Part shown: positions 49,749-64,000 of the stretch, in pieces
How the letters are laid out: the number at the start of each line of letters is the position of its first letter
Position numbering within the stretch: the stretch's first letter is position 1
Assembly (NCBI GenBank): GCA_013423385.1
Contig: BLZA01000019.1
Coordinates: 806,001 to 870,000 of the forward strand
Reading direction: 5' to 3'
Length of the DNA stretch: 64,000 nucleotides
Origin: Naganishia liquefaciens
Taxonomy: Eukaryota; Basidiomycota; Tremellomycetes; Filobasidiales; Filobasidiaceae
Notes under the pieces: generated by a model
Databases searched by the model: none
What the model was told of the DNA's origin: nothing
Seen by the model: only the letters and a program-made list of their open reading frames with translations
Program-made: the position numbers and the translations under genes

Positions 49749-51897
49749 ATGGACGGCCTCATCATCCTCGACTCCCAGGGCAAGCCCATCATCACCTCCC
49801 ACTTCCGCGCCCACCCACACGCCTACCCGCTCATCCACATTGACGCGTACAACCACGCACGCGCCAGGCGCAAACCGTCGTACCACCACCACCACCTTCA
49901 TGCCGCTGCCACGCACATTGCACCAGCCGTAGGTGCCGGATGCGCACAGACGACGCGCGATGAGATGGAGCCCGTGTTGTGGGTGAATGTTCCCGTTGGG
50001 GGAAGCACGCGGCGCGTGCGGAGGGGAAAGCAGATCGGCGAAGGGTATGGCGGTGGGTCGAGTGGTAGCGAGGAGGAGAGTGAGGCAGGGTCAGGGTCAG
50101 AGTCAGAGTCAGCGGAGGAGGAGGACCAGGAAGGAGCGGAAACCGATGCCGGGACGTGGCGTGTCGCGGGACTTTGTCATCTTGAGCGCGAGGGGATGAG
50201 CTTTCTGGCGCCGCTGAGCCATGAAGGTGAGAGCACATTCGTTCTTTTTTGCCTTGGCGCCGAGTTTCCCCGGACAAGCGTTGATCCATGTGCAGTGAAT
50301 CCGCTGTTTGGCTTTGCGTTCCTCGAGTGTTTCCTCGATGTCCTCACGGCGTACTTTGGCCAGGTCACGGAGAGCAGTATCCGGGACAACTTTGACATTG
50401 TCTACATGGTACGTCGGGTGCGATTCTCGACGTCCGCAAACGGATCCTTACTTGCCGATGCTTTCGTCGCCTAGTTGATCGAGGAGATGCTCGATGAGGG
50501 GCAACCGATGACGACGGAACCCAACATGCTCAAGGATATCGTCCTTCCGCCGACGCTCGTACGAAAACTCCTCACCGCCGCGGGCGTATCCGGGTCAGTT
50601 TTCCCAGGATTATGTATGGGCAGTCGCGGCTGGAGGCTGATCGTCTGTCTTGCAGCGCACTGACACAGACGACAGCGCCCTTGATTACGCCGATCCCATG
50701 GCGCAGGCCAAACGTACGGTATTCCAACAATGAGATATACTTTGATATCGAGGAGAGCATGGATGCGATTGTGGATCGGTGAGCAGGGCGGTCATGTAAG
50801 GCGCCGAACGCGAGGGCTTATCTCTGAGGCGTGTCAAAGAAGAGGGAAAGTGCTATCGAGTCAGGTGTGGGGACAGATCAAGTGCAACGCCAGGCTGACG
50901 GGTTTGTCGAGTCCTTGCATCATCCCCGACAGTCGGCTGATCTGTGCTTGTCAGGCAACCCTGATCTCCTGCTGACATTCGCCAATCCCCGGATCATGGA
51001 CAATTGCTCGTTTCATCCTTGTGTGCGGTACGTTGGGCGGTTTCACGCCACCACACTCATTGGTCGTCGGTACTGATTGTCGCGCCCGTCAGGTATAAAA
51101 AATGGAACAAGGACCACGTGCTCTCGTTTATACCGCCAGACGGGCATTTCGACTTGCTGCGTTACGAAGCCGTACAGATGCCCATCAAGGGCGTCGGGGC
51201 AACCGCCGTCGAACGGCCGCCTGCGTTGCCGCTCGCCTTCAAGCCCGAGCTCAAACTCGAAGAAGCAGGAGGTGCGTCGCTCGCTGGTGTTTTCTTGGCT
51301 TGCAGACTGACAGCGCGCACCTACAGGTAAATTCTCCCTGTCCCTGACATCCCGCATCACGGCACGTCCAATCGAGAATATCGTCATCTCGCTCTACCTC
51401 GGCGACAATGTCGGCCACGTCTCGGCCACGCCGAGTGGTGATAGCCGCGGGCTCGGGACCGGGAATGCCGGCGGTCCCGGCGCCGTCCTCGGATGCGTCG
51501 GCGGTGGGACGTGGGAGTTTGATCCGAATAAAAAGGTATACCGGCAATGGGGACCAGGAAAGAGGGCCGTCCATCCGTCGCTGACCCTATCGATGCAGAT
51601 TCTAAAATGGGTCATATCGGCCCTGACGTCGATGGAAAAGGCGGCGTCGTTGGTTGGTTCGTTTGTGACGAGGTACGTTGATGGCTTGCCGCGCTGGGTC
51701 GTCTGTGCTAATCCCCTGCTAGCGATGGCGCACCGGCCATCCCTTCGCCGGCGTTTGTGGTCGACTTTCAGATCGGGCAGTACTCGTTCTCGGGCGTGCG
51801 CGTGGACCAGCTCAAGGTGCAAGGCGATCTTGCCAACAAGCCTTTCAAGGGGATCCGCACGTTTACCAAGAGCGGACGTTATGAAGTTCGGTGGTAG
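49749..51897 (+). CDS. APM3: AP-3 adaptor complex mu subunit
   Basis: Ten exons: 49749-50226, 50296-50408, 50475-50593, 50656-50778, 50840-50901, 50955-51027, 51093-51271, 51327-51535, 51599-51672 and 51723-51897. The protein is 534 residues. AP-3 sorts membrane proteins from Golgi/endosome to the vacuole. Seen here: the longin domain (MDGLIILDSQGKPIITSHF...NPLFGFAFLECFLDVLTAYFG...DNFDIVYMLIEEMLDEG); then the mu homology domain, starting near RRPNVRYSNNEIYFDIEESMDAIVD and including VWGQIKCNARLTGNPDLLLTF, HPCVRYKKWNKDHVLSFIPPDG and the terminal VDQLKVQG...KGIRTFTKSGRYEVRW. An inserted His-run and Ser/Glu-rich segment of about 90 residues lies inside the longin part (exon 1). It converges with the ecdysoneless gene with 41 bp between stops. 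Confidence 0.95.
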
Positions 51898-51938
51898 CAA
51901 AGCAACGTTGTATAGAGGTACATTGGCAACCAGTAGAA

Positions 51939-55421
<3,483 letters not shown>

Positions 55422-55562
55422 AGTGGGTGGCCGTGGGGTGGGGTGGGGTGGGGATGCAGGACAGACTTGCTTGCTTGCGGAGCGTTGCCTCTTTGTGATC
55501 GCTCGCCGATCACACAAAGTAAACACCCCGCTTACGTAATGATCACCCCCCCACCCCGTCGA

Positions 55563-55620
55563 CATAATTTCCCCCTCCCCCTTCCCCCCTTCCCCCCTTC
55601 CCCCTTCCCCCCTTCCCCTC
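55563..55620. repeat. Polypyrimidine/G-run tract between ECD and ELP2
   Basis: The plus strand alternates C runs of 4-6 with TT. The minus strand therefore has about eight G runs of four or more, spaced by AA, a strong G-quadruplex/triplex candidate. It lies in the 234-bp divergent promoter. Confidence 0.9.
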
Positions 55621-55655
55621 AGCCACCACCAGCCTCGCACCCCCCGCCCGCAAGC

Positions 55656-58600
55656 ATGCCCGCCGCCAGCCCCGCCTACATCGCCACAGGCTGCAACCGC
55701 TTCTCCCGCGTAGCAGACGTTGACGCTCGGGGCACAGTCGCATACGGTGCCGAGCGGTACATTGCGTTATGGGATTCCCAGGTGCGTGTGCGGTTTCCTC
55801 TTTTCTCTCCCCCACGTTCAAGATCGGCCGAGTAACCCCTCTACCCCTCCCCCCTGCCTTGCCATTCGTAAAGGACCCTACGAACAAGGGCGTACGCGAG
55901 ACACTCGCGGGTCATACATCCCAAGTCACATGTCTCCGATTCATCCCTCTGCACACGGAAAACTCGTCGTCATCGGCAAGCGCCGCCGCCGCCGCCGCCG
56001 CCGCTCGGGGACTCGCATCAGCCGACGAAGCCGGACACCTCGTTCTCTGGCTTCCTTCCCGCTCCCAAGGCAACGGCAGCGCGTCGTACAGGATTGCCCA
56101 TACGATGCAAGCTCACAAGGGAAGCGTCGGTGCGTTGGGTGTCGTCTCGGGCGGCGGCGGCGGGAAAGGGCACGGGGAAGGGGAAGGAGAAGGGGTCGTG
56201 TACATCTTGACGGGCGGAGCGGATGCGTGTGTAAAAGTGTGGAAGTGGACCCGGCGCGGCGAGGACAATGGTGGTGAGATTCCCCCGTCTTGGGTGGTGG
56301 ATGTGTGTGTGTAATGTCCGGTTTGTGCTAATCACTCGGGCGCGCGCGGCGCACGCGGTAGAAGTCTCCTGTGTACAGACGATCGACCTCGCAGGTCGAC
56401 TCGCGCTCGATTTCGCGCTCCATCGTCTCCCGGGTTCATCCGGTACGCCTCCTTGCCCCCCCCCCACCCCCCACCCTCCCTGTTTGGCAGCGAGTCGCTG
56501 ATTCTGCGGGACCGTCTACGAAAGCACTGATCATGGCGCTCGCGACGACGGAACGTAGGATTAGCATCTTTACCCTCGACCTCGACCTCGACCTCGACCT
56601 CGACCTCGACCTCGACCTCGACCTCGACCTCGACCTCGACCTTGCCCCCGACCTCGACGCCAACCCCGCCGCCGACGCCTCTTCCCGCGGATTCACGCGC
56701 CGTCTAACGCTCGAGGGCCACGAAGACTGGGTACGCGGACTCGACTTTGCAGTGTTCCCCTCTGCCACGGCGGACGGTGCGGGGCAAGACTTGATGCTCG
56801 CGAGCGCGAGTCAAGATGGGTATATTCGGCTTTGGCGTGTTTCCCGTGTGGATGCACACGATGCTTTGGAGCGGGAGCGCACCTCGGCCGATGCAGACGT
56901 CGACGCCGACGCCGACGAGTTGAACGACGACATGCTCGATGACTTTGAACGTCGCATGACGGGCGACGCCGCCGGGGCATCCCGCGCAGGCTGTACCACC
57001 CAATTGAGCACCAAAGCCCACGTGATGGAACTCGCCCCCGCGTCCGCCCCCTCAAACGCATGGGCAATCTCCCTCGAGGCGCTCCTCATCGGACATGAAG
57101 GCTGGTGCACCGCCGTCCGGTGGTCGCCCCCTTGCATCAACCTACGCGGAACGCCACCCCGTCTATTGAGCACATCGGCCGACAACTCGATGATCGTTTG
57201 GGCGCCCGAGGCGCACGCGAGTGTCTGGCTCGCGCAGCATCGGTTTGGGGAGATGAATGCCAAGGGAGTGGGACTGTTGGGTGCGTTGTGGTGTCTCGGG
57301 CGAGAGAAGGAGCAAGACGGACAACGACGACGACGACGACGAGAGGTCGGGTGCGTCGCGAATGCGTGGAATGGCGGGCTCCAGCGGTGGGTGGCTGTTG
57401 TGGATCCGGATGATGCCGCGGGACAGGCAGAGGAGGAGTGGAACGGCACGTGGGCACCGACGGGGCACGGGCTGGGCGTCCAGGATCTGGCGTGGGATCC
57501 GGTGCGGGAGTACTTGATATCGGTCAGGTGAGCCTGCGCGTCAATCTTCCTGGCCACCATTTTTCCTTCATCACTAAAGACCCCCTCGCCAGCACCGACC
57601 AAACGTCCCGCATTCACGCACCGTGGACGCGCGCGGTCGACGGCATCGAGAACGTGACGACGTGGGGCGAACTTGGCCGGCCACAGATCCACGGGTACGA
57701 CATGACCTGCGTCGCGCCCATCTCGCGCCTCCGGTTCGTCAGCGGCGCCGACGAAAAAGTCGTGCGCGTATTTGATGCGCCGCGCGGGTTTGCACGGAGC
57801 TTGAATGCCCTCCGGGTGACGGCGGATGATTTGGAGGCGGTGAGTGCGGCTTTTTTTTCGGAGCGGGTGCCAGACTGTGGATGCTAAATGTCAATAGGCA
57901 GCAACCTCGGTCGGCGCCAGTGTCCCGCCCTTGGGCCTCTCGAACCGTGCGCTCGCCAAACGTAAGTCTCACGGAGTCTCGCTGCCGACCCGCCTGCGCG
58001 CGTTGGCTGACCTCTTTTGCAGCGGTCGAGGCGGACCCTTCGCAGGACAAGGGCTTCAACCAGGAACACATCTCCATATCGGATACCCTCGACTGCTTGC
58101 CGACCGAGGGCATTCTCGGGTCGTCGACGCTCTGGCCCGAGATTGAAAAGCTCTATGGGCACGGATACGAGGTGCGTTTGTCGCCGCGCGGGCAGACTGT
58201 CCGGCTCTACGCACTTGAGGTGAATTACTAACCGTACGCACGCCGCAGCTCATGGCCGTGGCTAGTTCGCCATCCGGTGATGTGATTGCGACATCATGTA
58301 AAGCCACCAGCGCGGAACACGCCGTTATACGGCTGTACGAGACAACGACGTGGCAGCAGATCTTGCCGCCGCTCGCGGGTCATGCGCTCACCATCACGCG
58401 TATCGTCTTTAGCCCCGATGGACAGTTCATCTTGAGCTGCTCGCGCGACAGAACGTGGAGGCTCTTTCGCAAGAAAGAGGGTCAACTCGGTGCGTTCTCT
58501 CCTGATCCCCTTGTCGACTCATGCCCCGGGTCGCTCATACGCCCGTCCGCAGCATACGAACCCGTCGCGGCCGAGAAACCGCACGCGCGTATCATCTGGG

Positions 58601-59090
58601 ACTGCGCGTTCGGGCCCGACTCGTCGTACTTTGTGACGGCGGCGCGAGACAAGCAGTTTAAAGTATGGAAAAAGGCAGCTCCCGGGGGGGACCAGTGGGA
58701 CGCCGTGGCCACCGTCAAGGCGGCCGAGGCGGCGACGGCCGTTGACATCATCAGGGATGAGGAGAATCAGCGGTACGTGTGCAGCGCGCTGGCGCACAAG
58801 CGCGACTGGTGTTGACCCCTTTTCAGAGACTTGCTTGCGGTCGGATACGAGGACGGCACAATTCACATTCACGCCGTCGACACCAACGTGACCCGGGTGG
58901 AGCCGTTGTTTACGATACCTCAAGGGTGAGTAGCTTGGGCTGGCACTCCGGGCAGGGGTCTGATTCGCCTTTCAGTCAAGCACACGTTGCGCAAATCCAT
59001 CGGCTGGCATGGCGGAGAACGAAAGATGGGCTGCAGCTCGCCAGTTGCTCAGAGGATAGAAGCGTCAAGGTGCTGAATATCCAATTGTAG
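55656..59090 (+). CDS. ELP2: Elongator complex subunit ELP2 (double WD40 propeller)
   Basis: Ten exons: 55656-55781, 55874-56273, 56362-56442, 56495-57527, 57593-57839, 57898-57961, 58023-58171, 58249-58772, 58827-58925 and 58976-59090. The protein is 945 residues. ELP2 scaffolds Elongator, which makes the cm5/mcm5 modification on U34 of tRNAs. Seen here: [15 protein letters not shown]...[143 protein letters not shown]; and [13 protein letters not shown] at the end. Together these give about 14 blades. An (LD)11 dipeptide tract interrupts blade sequence after ERRISIFT. Confidence 0.95.
56575..56640 (+). repeat. Coding hexanucleotide repeat (CTCGAC)11 in ELP2
   Basis: Eleven perfect CTCGAC units encode (Leu-Asp)11 inside the WD40 propeller. 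The copies are identical at the DNA level, so the tract is young or actively slipping. It is a multiple of six and so preserves frame on length change. Confidence 0.97.
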
Positions 59091-59358
59091 AGAGGCACAT
59101 AGATGAGGAGGCGCGGATACGCGCATATCAACGGCCATCTGCACTAAATGTTCCCGTGTTTGCGTCATTCATTTGCGTGACGCAAGGCTATCAACGTGCT
59201 CGATCCGCGTGTGGTCATCATTTTGCATGTTTTCATTTCATCGCTTTTCGTCCTCAACCGTTCTTTGGTCGAAGCATACAATCGTCTGCCGCCTTTGATG
59301 ACGCATGATGGCACGCGGTCGATCCCGAGAACGATTCCTCGTACACTTCTTCGGCCGC

Positions 59359-60642
59359 TTACATGAGAGAGAACTCTCCGAACTTCTCCTATAAGATGAA
59401 ACATTCATATCAGCGAGGTTCCACGCCAAGCCGAAAGCATTGCTTACCCTGTAACCAGGAACGGACCACTTGCCCTTCTTGATCATGGTCTCGACAGCCT
59501 CGGTGATCTGCGGCTGAGCCTTGGCAATTTCGGTAATCTGGAAAGAACAGTCAGCACTGCGCGACGACGCGTCGCGTGACACATACAGTGAGGTCCTCGA
59601 ACGGTCGAGCGTCCTGGATGTTGGACAGGGTAGACTGCAGGTCCTTCTCTTCCGAGGCGATCTTCTCAACGGTGGCCTTGGCGGCGGTGACCTAGGTGCA
59701 ACGTTTGGGAGCCTGTTTCCTAGCGCATCACACAAGACTCACGGCACGACCTTCGAAAGCTTCAATGGCAGAGGTGAACTTGGCGACGTCGTAAGAGACG
59801 GGCTTGAATTCGCTCAAAACTTTCTGAGCCTGCTCGACGGCTCGCTGGTCCTTCAAGATGGACTTGTATCGGGCCAAGTCGATCTCAGGCACAGTAGCCT
59901 TCAGCGAGGCGTTCTTGGCGGCCGCAGCGGCGTGTCGGGCTCGGAAAGCACCAAGCTCGGACAAGGTCTCTGTAGAGGTGCATGAGTGTGGAGCGCATTG
60001 CTTATCGATAGCAGAACGTACCCTTGCCCAAACCGAGGCCGGAGGTGATCTTGGTCCAGTCCTGATAGTGTCATTTGGGTCAGTAAGTTGCCGATCAATA
60101 TGCATAAGACTGCAAGACACCCTGTCCGGCCCAATGGTCAGAGTATTCTCTGCGATGCCGAAGTCTTCTAGGCTGAACCGAGCGGCCTCTGCTACAATTT
60201 CTCCTCATCCAGTTTCCTTGCCATGCCCAATGTCTCGAAACCCCTCGGTCGTCCAGGATTCGGCGCGAAGTGTTTTGACAACTCTTGTGCTGAACAGCTG
60301 TATAGACATTGAGAGACTGTTTCATGCCGCTCCGCGATTGAAGGCCAAGGGTACGCATGGATGCTGGGAAGTGTCGGCTTTACCGTAGAAGTTGTCGCCG
60401 GAGATACGGGTTCCACAAGCGATCATCGATATCGGGAGATTCGTCGTTGCAGTTTCCGCCCTTCCGCAGATTTCATCTCGCCGTCGGCCCTCCGTCCTTT
60501 ACCCTTCGCCGCTCTCCTACGCAGACCTTGAACATTCTCCCATGCCAACCCCTTCTCTCGATTTTTCGCTCCCGAAAATCCCGTGAAAACGACGACACGC
60601 TATGACACTCACAACCTTGGAGACAGCGTTCTTGGCGGCCAT
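59359..60642 (-). CDS. ATP7: Mitochondrial F1Fo ATP synthase subunit d
   Basis: Six exons on the minus strand: 60642-60613, 60061-60022, 59969-59743, 59691-59587, 59537-59448 and 59388-59359. The protein is 173 residues (yeast Atp7 is 174). Subunit d is part of the peripheral stalk. Seen here: MAAKNAVSKVDWTKITSGLGL; a long helical region (RARHAAAAAKNASLKATVPEIDLARYKSIL); QKVLSEFKPVSYDVAKFTSAIEAFEG; and the C-terminal GKWSVPGYREKFGEFSLM. There is no cleavable presequence beyond the family's usual start. The first intron (60062-60612, 551 nt) is about nine times the typical length here. Confidence 0.96.
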
Positions 60643-62479
60643 TTTGGATACGATGGGATAGATCGTAAGGTCGCTGATAAGTAAGACAACACTCAATACG
60701 ATGTTGTAGAATATGTCGTCGGCGACGTCGCGGACTGGAAAGCACGCGGGAAGCCAATTCGGACGTCTGGCTGGCGATTGGGACGCACCTTTGCGCGATT
60801 TCCCACGCTGGGACTTCCAAGCTGCCCCTACTATCTAAACTTTAGTTTGAGTACAATGCCCCTGCTACAGCGCTCTGCTGTCGCCGCTTGGCACTCAGCC
60901 GCTGCAGAACGTGTGAGTCTCAGAAGAAGACCAGGGGAACATCTGTCAAGGGGACTTCGTTGTGGTGACCAAATATGGATACATGTTTCGACAACCCAGG
61001 CCGTGACGAGAATTCCCTGACCTCACCGATATCACCATCCGCTCTCTTCCCCAGGAGAACAGATGGACCAGATATACAGCTACAAGAGCTAAAGTCACTT
61101 CCTCCTGCCTAATGCCTTCCGCTCAGGGTTTTTTCCCTGTCGTTTTTCAGAAACCTCGTGATATTTCGCTTCTTTGCTCTTAGCTCCCTCGAACACGCGC
61201 CCAACAAGATTTACCAAGATCTCGGTGCGACGGTCGCCCTGTCCTGGAACTAAATCCAACCTGGAACATTCAGTCGCCGTCAACTCTTGCTTGTGTTTGC
61301 TAGCCTTTGTCGTACGTGCTGCATTGCTTTACTTGAGGCAAAGAGGCAGTTCATATACGGCGCCCCCTTTCTCATGGTTACACCACCGTTGAGTTCTGCT
61401 ATACGAAAGTGCCCGTACCATCTTGTGATGCGTCGCTGAAGATTCCAATTCCGGTTCCATCTAAGACCGGGTCTTCTGATGCCTTCCTATGATCCATTCG
61501 CTCAGGACTTTGACATACTTCGCAAGCGGCTCCGATACAGAGCTCCTTCGCAAAGCCGGCTGATAGGCCGTAGACCGTATTTCTAGGCTCTGTCATCACC
61601 CCGCTACATTTGGGGGAAGACAATGTCCCGGGTGGTCATCGACGGATATTTGAAAAGCAGAAGCTCGGATCTCAATTCTCTTTCTGTACACGGCGATGCA
61701 ATGGTATTCTCCCCATATGCCCTCACTTGTCGTTGACACTAGTCGGTAATGGCATTCTTCGGTAGCGTAGCCCCATCCGGTTCACTGGATCGATGGACGT
61801 TCTTCAAATCTCACACCTGGAAAGCCACAGGCGACAGGCGACTGACTCGCCTCGATTTCTCGAAGGCAATTAGCATTCATCGTGAATATGCAGGATGGGT
61901 CGGAATTCAGCCACGATTTCAGAGATGAAGCTGGAAAAGCAGAATTCGCCCAGCTCCTGATGGGCCGAGGACGCTTTGAGAAAAGACATGCTGCCAACTT
62001 TGTCATCTCAGGAGAGAATTCGTGCCTGCCGCCACAATGGTTTCGCTGAGGGAACATCTCCGGGACACGTGATGTGGAGGTTGGCAAGGCTTGTCCCCCA
62101 AGAGACCCTTGGTCCCTGTCCTGTTGCAATCAGAAACTCTTGAGCCAGAGGTTTTCAGGGGACGATGAAGCGATGTAGTGAGGCTGATAACACAGTTTTT
62201 CTGATGCTCTCGGATATCAGCTTGCCTCTCGAACCGGACCACAAGGAAGATCATATAGCAGCTCCACTGCACAAGAAAGCGTTGGTTGGAAGTCATACGC
62301 AACTCTAGCGAGTCATATTTGCCCAAGTCGAATTTCGGCTTCAAATCCAACGCGGCTTTTATCCCACCCCACTACCTTGATGGAAACTCGAACGTATGCT
62401 TTCATGACGCGTTCAAGAGTATTGATGCATTTCATCTAATTTCTACAACCCTGTAGCCCAAGATTCCTGGATCCCAAAT
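60643..62479. other. Intergenic, 1.8 kb
   Basis: I find no gene I can support. Several short frames exist on both strands, without family resemblance or splice support. The right part (about 61740-62360) has moderately long frames in more than one phase and could be a decayed gene, but nothing is recognisable. Confidence 0.4.
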
Positions 62480-63987
62480 CTACTCAGTCCTTTCGACCCA
62501 TAACGTGGGCAAAGCCTTCCTCTTTGGCAGACCCCGTCGGTTCTCTCCCATCGCTGTTTGTTTCTCGAAAGGCGTGATGATTCTTCCCGTACCCCGAGGA
62601 ACGTCCAAGACAAAGTCAATGACTAGTGGCGCTTCCGATGAAAATCCATCGCTCGCTCGTCGATGATTCAAGGACGCTCCGATGGAGACGGCTTCACACG
62701 GAAGGCTCGGCCGACGTCCGATCAGGCTTTCCGCGCTCGAAGCAAGGCCAGTGATGTCTTGGAGCGCACGGCATGACCTAGGTATTGCTGCTCCTCGATG
62801 CGATAAAGGACCAGCCTTTTTAGGAGCCGACGGAACCTGCGTCTCCAGTCTTCTGATCGGGGTTGCTGGTGCGGGAAGATACCACTCGTCGTCTCCGCCT
62901 ACGTCCTCATCCGAACCTTCGGCAAGAGCCAAGAATCTTTCAAAGGCCCACTCGAGGGGTTTTCCATAACTATTGCCTGTCCCCTGCGAGCGCTGCATTG
63001 CAATCGATCCAATATCGGCAGTCATAGGCGGTGTGAGCGGTGGAGCATCCTCAAAGGACGAAGAGGATGAAGAACAAGTTGAGATGCTCGGCGCGTTCGT
63101 GCTCGTAACGCAGGGTGTCTGGAATGCCTGAGGTAACCAGGAGGAGGGTGATCGGAGAATACCTTCACGAGCAGGCGATTCCGCCAGAGGCGTCGGCTTT
63201 CGACGTTGTGCGGTAGGCGTGAATGGCGACTGAAGGATTTCCGGTAGTCCTCGGTCTGGGGCGTGTAAGGTGATCGATAAAGGTGGCGGGAGCATCCAAG
63301 ATGGCTTCGGCGTGATTTGGTGGGGCGCAACGGCTTCACAAGGTGATGTAGTCGCATCCAGGCTGGGCGATTCCGACGTGCCAAAAGACTCTTCGCTTGC
63401 AGTAGGACTATACCGCATGTCAGTTCCAATCCCGATTGAGGCTATAAGCGCTAACCTGTCGATCTGTCCGTTACTTTGTTGAGGCGCGACCCAGAATAGT
63501 CCGTCAAAAACTTCTTCTGGGCCTGTGAAGCCTTGAATACCCAAACCAACCGCCCTCTTCCCGGAGCAGGGCACCCGCCACTGATTCTGATCGACTTGCG
63601 ATGTCAATTCTCGCAATCGGGGGCTTGGCCTTCTAGGCATTTGACAGGTCGTCTGCTGATCCTCCACTTCAGCGGGTTCTTCTGCGTCGGCAAACTCCTC
63701 GGGAACCTGGCGCAAATGGTCAGTGGAAGCAAAAGATCACAGCAAGCGATACTCACCTCGTCAACAGTCCATAGACCGACGCATTCGGGCTCGATCATCT
63801 TCATGTGTTTCCGTGTGCCGTTCCGGGTCCAGCTTCTCGGCACTTTGCGAGGCGGGTTCGGCGCTTTCCTACTTGGAACGGGCGGGGAGAGTGGGATGTT
63901 ATATGGCGAGGTCTGAATGATGGGGAAACGCGATTTTGAGGGAATTGGCGAGACCGGTTCAGTGACTATATATCGTGGCGAGTACAT
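62480..63987 (-). CDS. Unknown Ser/Pro-rich protein
   Basis: Exons on the minus strand, 63987-63757 and 63706-62480, give 485 residues. A further 48-nt in-frame GT-AG intron near 63410-63460 (donor GTTAGC, acceptor GGTATAG) is possible, so this region could be 16 residues shorter. The protein is rich in Ser, Pro and Arg with several Ser-Pro sites, largely disordered. Better-conserved-looking islands are WTRNGTRKHMKMIEPECVGLW near residue 53, KPLEWAFERFLALAEG, PLVIDFVLDVPRGTGRIITPFEK and a basic C-terminus. It could be a regulatory or nuclear protein. I do not recognise the family. The start lies 14 bp from the window edge. Confidence 0.65.
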
Positions 63988-64000
63988 GATGTGATGGAAA

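Noticed and set aside
60856-60915. Short plus-strand frame MPLLQRSAVAAWHSAAAERV upstream of ATP7
   Set aside because: It resembles a leader peptide, but no following exon with recognisable protein was found.
61740-62360. Overlapping medium-length frames on both strands, possibly a decayed gene or element
   Set aside because: No family resemblance, terminal repeats or target duplication seen.

Overview
The window reads as chromosomal DNA of a basidiomycete yeast, most likely a tremellomycete (Cryptococcus/Kwoniella-like). Almost every gene is split by many short GT-AG introns (about 50-75 nt), intergenic gaps are small, and the proteins are typical fungal housekeeping proteins. I rebuilt 21 protein genes on both strands by joining exons at consensus splice sites and requiring family-consistent protein and a length divisible by three. 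There is also one clear pseudogene. I saw no tRNA, rRNA, CRISPR array or intact mobile element.

Layout. 395-11219 (+): ARMT1/DUF89 phosphatase, MAK21/NOC1 ribosome-assembly factor, a p24 cargo protein and an ERI1-type SAP/DEDDh exonuclease. 11646-13209 (+): translation release factor eRF1. 13210-15532: the longest gene-free stretch, lying upstream of a large HMG-box factor (15533-18640). 19303-20538 (+): SAR1 GTPase in ten exons. 20900-22132: decayed short-chain dehydrogenase. 22636-25205: two small single-pass membrane proteins, convergent. 25882-30036 (+): large lipase-like protein with a long disordered N-terminal half. 31122-35504 (+): tandem pair of membrane-anchored SGNH/PC-esterase-like proteins. 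35834-40179: selenoprotein-W-like Rdx protein divergent from MCM6, with two MluI cell-cycle boxes between them. 40831-46363 (+): NOT4 E3 ligase and an unknown protein. 46776-59090: a visibly GC-richer block with GPI8 (-), eIF2-alpha (+), AP-3 mu (+), ecdysoneless (-) and ELP2 (+). 59359-60642 (-): mitochondrial ATP synthase subunit d. 62480-63987 (-): unknown Ser/Pro-rich protein.

How the genes relate. There is no operon-like logic. Themes are translation (eRF1, eIF2-alpha, ELP2, MAK21), secretory traffic and membrane biogenesis (SAR1, p24, AP-3, GPI8), RNA turnover (NOT4, ERI1) and replication (MCM6).

The most striking observation is in the tandem esterase-like pair. In both copies the catalytic G-x-S-H-D-R-N-N block is assembled from a 7-nt exon plus a 2-nt exon. 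From exon 3 onward the two copies have identical exon lengths (7, 2, 47, 13, 64, 187, 242, 39, 57, 70 nt). The second copy also carries a GC-AG intron of 72 nt (24 codons, no stop), and MCM6 carries another GC-AG intron of 54 nt, also open in frame. All gene models are hand-spliced from sequence; none has transcript support here.
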